In this document: positions 38,161 through 64,000 of the stretch, one piece after another
How the letters are laid out: each line of letters begins with the position of its first letter
Numbering within the stretch: the first letter of the stretch is position 1
Assembly (NCBI GenBank): GCA_030141605.1
Contig: JAQGDQ010002366.1
Coordinates: 867,160-931,159, forward strand
DNA length: 64,000 nucleotides
Source of the DNA: Tubiluchus corallicola
Lineage: Eukaryota > Priapulida > Priapulimorpha > Priapulimorphida > Tubiluchidae
Direction of reading: 5' to 3'
Program-made: the position numbers and the translations under genes
The notes under the pieces: generated by a model
The model's input: the letters and a program-made list of their open reading frames with translations, nothing else
The model's database searches: none
Told to the model about the DNA's origin: nothing

Positions 38161-41100
38161 GTGGAGGTCTATAGGTTAGGAAGGAGAGACGCCGTACCTG
38201 TTAAGATGTGTTACATTTAGCATACCAACTTTTTCTACAAGTATATGTTTGTAATTTAACGGTTTTTTCTTTGTTTGTTGATGTGATTTCTCTAAACGAC
38301 CTTGGTTGTTACTGGACCGTGACGCATATGTGTGTGTCATCATTTCACGATGAAAGGGAAGCCACAAGAACGCGTATATATTATACAGAATCCTGGCTTC
38401 TGGCATGTTGTAAAATCTTGGTTTTTAGCTTCTACGTTATACACACGCGCTGCTTAACATTCTTGCTAAATTCTTGCGCACTTATTTGACACCGTGTTTC
38501 GTCGGGCGTTCATCTGCACACATTTGTTTTTATTATTACGTCTATGAATATGACAAATCACCCGGAAATGAAATAAGATATAGCGCACAGCTGTTCATTT
38601 CTTTCTGAAGCCAGTTAGCTTGGGTCTCTCGTGGCCTCCATTTATACATGTGTGGACTGAGCAGCTAATTTTTTTATGAAACCAATGTGACAACGTCATA
38701 ATCGTCGTCATTGGCTGATGAATATATATTTCGCATTTTTTGTTACGTCACTTATCTGTTGAAGTCTGTTTTTTCTGAACGCTTGATTTTTTAATACCAG
38801 TCATGTTTCCTGTTAAAGCTAGTGGTGAGGTCGCAGAGCATCTAAATATGTGATCAGCTGTCCACCTGTTGGTTTCTTCCCAGATATTAGTGCTTGATGT
38901 AATGCTGTAATAAGTGGAGAATCCTGTGGTAATCTAATGACATGTCAATCCATCTAAGCCGCTCTACTGTATGACCTCAATCCATTCCTTCGTCTTTGTT
39001 AAATCATATAGATCCTTGATTTGAAATTTGATGTTAAATATAACATGGCCAAAGAAAATTTCAAATCATGGAATTCATTGTTTCATAAATAGCTTATCGG
39101 AGTAACTTTGTTGTGACGTCACAGTATTAAGAACTGATAAAAATTTATTACAGAAACAACAGCAACAAGAATGAGAATGATAACAACGTTAAGCTGAAAA
39201 CGGGTTTCTTTATAAAGTTGCTAAGCCAGCGAGTAACCCCAAAAATGCTGTTTTATCGTCCACCTAGAACTCTCTTTTTATTTAGTAAAGGAAAAATGAG
39301 CTCATTTTTACAGCTATGTTACTGCTAGGCAGCTAGTGTCTACCGCTGCCCGTTGGTCTATTACCTTGCTCAAGCGGTTTTATAAACCAAGCATTACCAA
39401 GTACTCATAATGCTAATGAGCTTTCGTCTTAGTACATGATGGTCCTTAGTTCTCTAATGTAGCACTAATATACATTCAGATCCTCTATAATTTAGGCAAG
39501 AGAAAGCTTTCAGAAATTCAGACGCCGAAATCCCAATGCTGACGAAATTGTGCCAATAATACACTGGCAATAACCAGCGTATATTTAACTTATTAGTCCT
39601 AACCATTACGCTACCTGATTATTTTGTTAGAAAATACGATGCTCATGCTGTTGGATGAATCACTACGCAGCGTAAATTGCTCCAAGGCAGTTTTTTTGTC
39701 GAATTCGAGATTTTCGACGGAATTTTTTTCCAGTCAAATTTTCATCAGCGAAAATCTTGCTAATACGCCTGCAGGCGATTCTGCGTAATTTACTGCGTAT
39801 TGTCTGTTTTAGTTAATTTAGTTATTGCTTATTTATTGCCACTAGATTGTACCTGATTGTACAAGTTTGAGCTTATAATCGTAATGTACTGCATTATCAA
39901 CTCGAAAGGCGGTTTTCTTTTTTTTATTAGCTCCTTAGGTATTGTGAAAAATTTTACTAAAGAGAGTTTTCTTACAAATCAGTCGGAAATGAAAAGTATG
40001 CAGTGATTTTGAACACGTGTAGTGCACCAAATAGATTTGTTGAAAGGAATGAAAAGTTGAGTGGTCAGTGCCTATCGAGTCGTTTACGGAACTAATACAC
40101 GAGACTTAATTATCACTATATACAGGCAACAAAAAATATTAAAAAATTTTCAATCAAATATAATGGTCCTTGCGTATAGACTTCTCCACAAAAGTTCAGC
40201 GGATGTGTTAAAACATCATTTTTTGTACCGTACTTCAGTTTACATCGTAATTATGAAATGCTATTAACACTCACTATAACTCTTTCTAACTATCAGTAAC
40301 ATGTTGTAAAATTTTTTTTTAAATAGTAATTCTAGTGGCCTAATGTAGGCTTGCTTCCTAGGTCTCTAGCGCTAAATTTAATAACGTATCTTAATTTTGT
40401 TGTAAAAACTACAATTTGATTTTATGTATTTACTTGTGATGTAAAAGTATCTGTTTATCTTACGGAATAAATCAGTTCAATTGAAAATTTAAAAATCATT
40501 CAGTTTAATAGTAGGTAGCACCATGTGCTTTAAGGATATTAGTCAATATAAAAACCAGGAGAGCTTGCAAAGAAAAATGGCTGGCAGGTTGTTAATTTCG
40601 ACTAAGAACAATGATTGTTAGTTTTTCTCAATCAAATTAAAATACGAAAAAAGGCATCTCTTATTCGCATAATTGCTATTCCCAGTCAAATTCACAGTCC
40701 TGCTTTGAAACTACCACAATGGTTGCCTGTTTCGTTTTTCAAATTACACTACTTTGTATGCCGTACAACCATTATTCCTCAGTGTACAGTGCGCATGCGT
40801 ACTAGTATCAAGCACTTTTACCTAATCTCGCACATAATCCATGGAGAACTCTTGTTTGGCTAAATAAATGAAACCCGTAAATTTGAAAGTTTAAAATTTT
40901 GCTGTAGCTACACGTCTGGTGAATTTGCCGTAAAATCACTAAAATGATTAACGACTCTACTCGGCCACTCACTTAATGTCGTTTAGCGACTCGGGCGGTG
41001 AAAATGGATACGCTTTTACTGGGATATAATTTTGATGAATCGGTTTACACTTTTGTAAGAATTTATTATACTCTAGCGGTTAAATATTGCTGTATAGTGC

Positions 41101-41646
41101 AAAAGGAATTTATTAATCTAAAGTTCTCCTGTAACACTGTTGAAAGTTAATAATGGATTAATATTCAAATGTTTTCTCGTTTATTAAAATATATACACAT
41201 ATTTTATGCTTACGTCATGTTCATTTCTTATCTAACGAACGAACTGAATTAGTTCACGATGTTACAAGTTACAGCGGAGATTCACAAATTATTCGCTGAT
41301 CTGCAGGTTTGCAATACATAAACAAGCCCAAAGAGTCATAGAATGCGTATCTGTAATAATGCCATTAAAGGACTTTTTAATCTTCCTAGTTGCTGCAGTG
41401 CAAGCCAAATGCATGTTAGCTATAATGTATCTCGTTTTTCCTGATCTGTGTTTAATCTCAGAAGTAGACTTTTTTGAGTCAGAATATAATTTTAGATCGA
41501 ACATTTTTAAGTCGTGGCAAAGAATTTTATATGCCCATTCTAACTAACTCTTTCTTATACATATAAGATTACCATATTTCTATGTACTAACTTTGTGCGT
41601 TTTTTACTTGTGCTTTATTTTATTCTTGAATTTTTTTGGACTTTAA

Positions 41647-41660
41647 AAATAATAATAATA

Positions 41661-41733
<73 letters not shown>

Positions 41734-41759
41734 TAATAATAATACTAGTAATAATAATA
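41647..41759. repeat. (AAT)n microsatellite
   Basis: About 37 triplets of AAT with a few substitutions (AGT, AAC, ACT). Confidence 0.95.
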
Positions 41760-41859
41760 GTCCGACAAGGAGATATAATTGTACGACGTATTTACAACTT
41801 GTTGTCGTTGTATTTCCTGCCTATACGTCTTGATAGAGTGGTACGTCGTACTTTTGTTG

Positions 41860-42840
41860 ACTCCAAGAACTCCTATCCGCTACTGCTGGCTGCAACGGCA
41901 CCGTCCTTCAAATCTAATCATATTTGAAAAATCCTTTTGCATTTTATCTATATACGTCAGTAGCTGTCCTTTTCTCGGTTTTTTAGACATTCTTGGCACG
42001 GATTCTATCCAGTGCAGTCTTTTGACTTGGGTTAGCTTGCTCTTTCTTAACCACATCATATAGATCATCATTGGATATTCTGTAAGGGAATTTGATACCT
42101 AATAGCTTCCTGCTTCCTATAGAGATGTCTTTGAAAAGCTTCTACTTCAATTTTCTTTTGTTGTTTAGTTTTTCTTGTCTATAATTCAACTTTACAGTCT
42201 AGAAAAATCAGTCTGGTTCAACTAAAGTTGTTAAGATCCGCACTTTCATTTCAATGGAGAGTCTATTGTTTTCGAAAACCTTTGTGACATCTGAATAAGC
42301 AGACACTGTCACTATTTTCCTGCGTTGGTGTCTAACAAGTTACAAAGATATCTACATTTTTTCCAGCGAATTGTCACCGCAACGCTGAATGTCACAGAAT
42401 GTGATAATATTACTTCTTCCCATTATTAACGTTGAGATTATATTTTTCTAAGCGCCTGCCAATCGTGTGTATAACATTCTAGCTCTTCTTTATTTGTTGT
42501 AATATATGGATTATATATTCGGGATTAAAGATGAAAGTTTTCCAATTGTAATTATGTTGAATTAGTAAAACTGGTCTGACGGGTGCTAGATTAAGATTTG
42601 TGTTGGTACGATCCTTCGTTTCTTTTCAAAGTGTGTAGTCACTATTCGTAATAGCCATAGTACAGAGCTCAAACAATCGCCTCATGGAACGCCGATGTTG
42701 GAAGCAAATGCTGTGCCCATCTTTCATTCGTTTCGCATCTTACACATCTGGAAAGGTACCAGAAATAGATACTTCAGCTGTAAATAAACTGATATAATTT
42801 ATGGAAATGTCTGATTGTTGATGAATGATTATGATTGAAT
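41860..42840 (-). pseudogene. Decayed LINE reverse transcriptase, C-terminal part
   Basis: Broken frames on the minus strand show, in order, VSISGTF (about 42750), SNIGVP.GDCLSS (about 42690; reverse-transcriptase motif B type), MKVRILTTLVEP (about 42250), GIKFPYRISNDDLYD (about 42080) and VKRLHWIESVPRMS...KKPRKG (about 42000). This order matches the end of endonuclease/reverse-transcriptase LINE proteins that close with a basic GH-RM-type segment. Many stops and shifts make it a relic. Its upstream part is replaced by the LINE that starts near 42848, suggesting interruption or juxtaposition. Identification rests on motif order only. Confidence 0.55.
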
Positions 42841-42847
42841 TAAGAAT

Positions 42848-44716
42848 CCAGGCAACGGTCAAGCTCAACCCACTCCAGAGAGCCTTCCAACCAAGAGACG
42901 GCTGTTCCGAAAACCTGACTCTCCTAAACACCGTGATTCGGCATGCCCGAGCAAGTCATAGGGAATTAAACATCGCATTCCTCGACTTAGCAAAGGCGTT
43001 CGACACGGTTCCTCACACCTCGATCGTGAGGGCAATGAGAAGGTTCGGCCTTCCAGAGCAGGTTCAGCAAATCATTGGGGATATGTATACGGGTGCTGCT
43101 ACACGGATATCGATACCGGAAGCAAATACCCGCCGTATTAGCATCACGTCAGGTGTTAAGCAGGGATGCCCGCTATCACCCCTGCTTTTCAACCTGGTAA
43201 TCGACGAACTGATGTCGAAAGTCGGTTCTAGATTTGGCTATGGGATCGACGAGCACCAAGTGGCTATAGTTGGTTTTGCCGACGACCTAGTCCTAATGTC
43301 AGGCTCAAAACATGGCATGGGAGTTTTGTTGGAGACAGCCAATGGCTTCTTCACGAAACGAGGCATGGCTTTAAACGCCAACAAATGCAAAGCCATGAGA
43401 CTAGTCAAGGCATACCGGCGAAAGGCTATGAAAGTGCTAATAGAACCCACATGGGAGATCAGCCAGACTCCTATTCCAATGCTGGGAGTCAGTGACGCAT
43501 ACAAATACCTGGGAATTCCTATGACTGCTAAGGGACGACCCACCATGGACACCAAGTCCCTTAAAGCATGGCTTATAAGAGTGGAAGGGGACCACTCAAA
43601 CCTCAACAAAAGGTGGATATGATCAGACAATATGTGATTCCGCGTCTGACATACCACTTCCGTATATGTGAGGTTCATATGAATGGCCTCAAGGGAGCAG
43701 ACAGGCTTATAAGATCAAGCCTAAAACGTATACTTCATATGGCGACGGATGTCCCGAATGCATTCTTCTACATGCCAATGAAGAAGGGAGGGCTGGGATT
43801 TTCTTGTCTTGAAAAGGATGTTCCTTTGATGAAAGTCAAGATGCTCAGCCGATTGCAGGCCTCACCAGATCCGCTGGTGAACATGAGTGCATCTGCTCCA
43901 GTGTGGAATAGGGAGCTTGCGTGGGCTAAGAGGGTGGCGAGCCTCGAAGCCTACAGTAACGCAAAAGACATAAATCGTGCAAAAAGGGATAACGATCGCA
44001 AACATCTATCGGCATTCAATGGTAAAGTGCATGGGAAGGGTTTTGCAGCCGTGTCTGCTGACCCACTGAGTACCCATTACCTACGTAGCAGCACACTCCT
44101 GAGCGGGGGTGATTATATCTTGCTTCTCAAGATGATCACCAACTCTCTACCAGTTAGAATTAACATCACGAGAGGACAACCCAATGCAATCAGGAGATGT
44201 CGCAGGTGCGGGAGACATGCAGAGAGTCAGGTTCACGTACTTCAACAGTGCATAACAGTAAACAATGCCATATCACGAAGGCACAATGCACTGTGCGAGG
44301 TGCTCGCCGAAGCCTTGAAGGGGCAGGGCTTTACGGTCGTCAGGGAACCTTGGTTCGAGATCAACAGAACAAGGTACCACCCAGACATCCTGGCGACCAA
44401 AGGTGGTCATACGTACGTTATCGATCCGACCATCTCGGCAGCAGGAAACATCTACTCGCTTAGGGCCAGGTGCAGGGACAAGGCCCTGAAGTACGAACCG
44501 ATCCTCGATGCCGTCAAACAGCGGTGCGGCTCTGCCACTGCCTCGTCGCACGGCATCTGTGTGGGCTTTCGTGGGGAATGGGCAGGAGGAGAGAACGACG
44601 TTCTCCTGAAGACACTTTGTCTTCTGAACGTCAGAGCCAAACTAGTCCGCTCGGCGATTAGAGGCTCATGTATGGTGTTTAGAAAGTTCCTGGGAAGGCA
44701 AAGGAGGGAGACCTAG
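42848..44716 (+). pseudogene. R2-type LINE reverse transcriptase with restriction-like endonuclease (5'-truncated, frameshifted)
   Basis: One frame (to 43622) holds reverse-transcriptase motifs in order: LNIAFLDLAKAFDTVPH, GVKQGCPLSPLLFN, VGFADDLVLMS (F-A-D-D catalytic core), NANKCKAM and YKYLGI. The second frame (from about 43568 to the stop at 44716) continues with LKPQQKVDMIRQYVIPRLTYH, a zinc knuckle C-x2-C-x8-H-x4-C (CRRCG...HVLQQC), then RYHPDI...YVIDPT, the PD-D/ExK-like endonuclease core. One net frameshift (minus 1 or plus 2) lies near 43590. The protein's N-terminus, with its DNA-binding fingers and first reverse-transcriptase motifs, is missing, as in a 5'-truncated insertion. Known relatives insert by target-primed reverse transcription, often at fixed sites. 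R2 clade is likely; R4/Hero/NeSL cannot be excluded. It is GC-richer than its surroundings, which suggests recent arrival. Confidence 0.88.
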
Positions 44717-45020
44717 GTCATCTCCTGCGCAGGATGTCACTCGAGTTCTTACATCCAAACGTGTGAAAGGTTTATACCTAGGGGAAATCCGACTACTCTA
44801 TGAGTAGCCGGTGGATACCGTACCTTTACGGTATCGAAAAGGCGAGTTTTGTTGGGTCTGGAGAAATCCAGTTCCCACGGAATTGACGGATGCCGTATCT
44901 TTATGGAAGAATTTGGAATTTGGCAAGTTTGACTCGAGTCAAAGGGCAACACACAGATGAACAGATCCGACGCCTGTGAAATCTGACAAAATAAAAAAAA
45001 AATAAAATAAAATAAAATAA
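44717..45020 (+). mobile_element. 3' UTR and A-rich tail of the R2-type LINE
   Basis: After the stop are two related hairpin-like motifs (TACCGTACCTTTACGGTA and GCCGTATCTTTATGG). The segment closes with A-rich (AAAAT)n between about 44989 and 45020. The tail marks the 3' insertion boundary. Confidence 0.7.
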
Positions 45021-45024
45021 GACC

Positions 45025-46587
45025 TGTCATGATCACAAGGGACTGAGTGGTCTTTGTGTTGATCTTATATTCAAAGGGTTCTCTAGTTCAAATCTAAACT
45101 CATTCCAACTCATTTTCACATTTCCTTCTTTTGAGCAGCTTTTATTTTAAAAACTTAATAATTTTATTTTATACCATCATTGGCTACTAATAAAGTTGAT
45201 GTCATATAACAGCAATTTACCAAACCTTGTGGCTAATTTAGTATTTATGCTTTATTATTCATATTTCATCTATATAAATTGCTTTACTTTACTACCAGTA
45301 ATAGCGTAAAAACTCAGCATTAATATCTTCTCTGTAGCAAATGTGCGGCATAGGATCATTAAACTGCCTATACGGCAATGAAAATCATTTTGAATAAAAC
45401 AACAGTAATAACTTTCAATTATTTTATATGGCAGTGAATCATGCCTGTGCCATTATTATAAAACCCAATTATAATGACGAAAATTGCGATTAACTTGATG
45501 AGAATTTTCAAGCTGTCTCTTGAAGCCTCATTCGTAAATCAGGTCATTACAAATTTATCAATAAGTATTAAAGGAGCGCCATCTATTAAGGTCATGCGTA
45601 ATTTCATAAAACATCACAGGGCCGACAGCAATCAATATCATTCGTGATTTGAATGATTATGTGACAGTTTGCAAACTTAGGTTTTATCCCTGAAACGTTT
45701 AAATACCAGACACTTTTACCACTTTACAAATGCGCAATTAGTTGTATTAAAAGTTCGCGGAACTCTGTTTTAGTCTATGTTGGATAGTTGGACGCATGTA
45801 TACCGATGGAAGAACATCTTGACAGACTGACAAATAGACGGGTGGACAGGCAGACTAGCAGATAATAAGTAGATAGTCAATCAGACAAACAGCTCTATAG
45901 TAAATGACGAAAAAGAGAAAGTAGTAGGTCATGATGTCGCCAGGCTCTACTGTGGCCCTGGATGTCGGTCAAGGTATCCAAAGGTGATATTTGAAATTAT
46001 ATAAATAGTATACAGTGAATGGGATTGCACTTATTTTATTGGGTAATTACAGCATTTCACCAAGCCACACTATTTGGGTTCAGTGTCGTCTATTTCAGAA
46101 TCTAAAATCTGTGATGCATCGTGCGTTTTTTTCTGTATCCCAGATGAATATTATTAGCAAAAGGGAGTGAAGTTCTGAAAGCTCCAGATCGTGATCGAGC
46201 TTAGAGGTCGCCCAATAATATAAGTTGGTAGATTGGGAGTGGGAAACTCTTGCAATGAGTCTATACGCATTTTCTCATGAGATAGCTTCAAAATCTCACG
46301 AAATATCTGCATAGTTCAAAAAGTTTCAAGCCTTTACTATTCTGTTCTACCAGCCAACTTTAACTATTAAATATTATTTTTGTTCTTCTTAACTTGGTGA
46401 CTTGATGAGGAATCTTGCATTATGTTTCTGTATATGCGTATTTTTTCAGTTAACACTGCTTACAATTCCATTTTCATAATTTCGTTAAGCCTGGTTCACA
46501 CTCGTCGGAACGAGCAGCAGATGATGTGCAACGTCGACTTTGCAAAACCACAGTTACGAAAAATAACAATTTCGTTTTTTCCCACAG
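45025..46587. other. Intergenic or first intron of the PGAP6-like gene, nothing recognised
   Basis: AT-rich sequence between the LINE tail and a strong acceptor (TTTTTTCCCACAG) at 46587. No exon with a signal peptide ending in phase 1 was found here. Confidence 0.45.
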
Positions 46588-63894
<17,307 letters not shown>

Positions 63895-64000
63895 GTAAGA
63901 ACTAAGAATTTCATAATGCATGAAACATTCATAATACATTCATGTATTTCTCGAAGTTTCTGTAATAATACTAATTAGATTGACATAGTATTTTAGTTCA

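Larger units (their letters stand above)
35751..41646. other. Intergenic; short repeats only
   Basis: Contents are a degenerate GAC/GGT trinucleotide tract (36606-36740), a two-unit tandem repeat (37284-37371, ACATCA...GCTGAAATGTTTC) and a (GA)n tract (38117-38160). No exon could be supported. Confidence 0.45.

Noticed and set aside
41595-41927. Poly-Ile and poly-Asn open frames
   Set aside because: Translation of the (AAT)n microsatellite.
44197-44661. Alternative frames within the LINE
   Set aside because: Shadow frames of the endonuclease region, which is secure in the main frame.
46422-46587. Open frame running into the first visible PGAP6-like exon
   Set aside because: A strong pyrimidine-rich acceptor ends at 46587 and the residues before it have no family similarity or good signal peptide.

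Overview
This is AT-rich eukaryotic nuclear DNA, most likely from an invertebrate animal. Genes are split into short exons with consensus GT/AG junctions, introns are long, and the space between exons is full of miniature transposons, LINE debris and microsatellites. There is no bacterial gene organisation. The sequence does not let me name the species or phylum. Three protein-coding genes can be supported exon by exon, with reading phase preserved across every junction.

Layout. (1) 945-5907, plus strand: the C-terminal half of ZPR1, covering its second zinc finger and C-terminal domain in five exons; the N-terminal half lies before the window. (2) 8236-12382, minus strand, convergent with ZPR1: a compact multi-pass membrane RING-H2 ubiquitin ligase of the TRC8 type (RNF139/RNF145), complete in four coding exons (356 residues). 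Upstream at 16019-16295 is a good first-exon candidate for a small membrane protein, which may share a transcript with it. (3) 46588-63894, plus strand: nine exons of a PGAP6/TMEM8-family protein (GPI-specific phospholipase A2 family). They run from the extracellular domain through the EGF-like module into the first membrane helices; the signal-peptide exon is not securely found and the catalytic membrane domain continues past the end.

Between about 16.3 and 46.5 kb there is no convincing gene exon. This stretch holds a tRNA-Lys-like cloverleaf (17307-17379), a 46-bp tandem repeat split by a hAT-type insertion, several hAT-like miniature elements, a decayed LINE (41860-42840, minus) and beside it a 5'-truncated, frameshifted LINE with a restriction-enzyme-like endonuclease (42848-45020, plus). 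Introns of the third gene carry a long (ATT)n run grown from a retroposon tail, a roughly 1.46-kb minisatellite with higher-order duplication, and two foldback miniature elements.

The three genes have unrelated housekeeping roles: growth-signalled translation and chaperone functions, ER ubiquitination, and GPI-anchor remodelling. I see no shared pathway. The notable content is the transposon architecture, the possible two-ORF leader of the RING gene, and a possible alternative first exon inside the third gene. I did not find a system I would call new with confidence.
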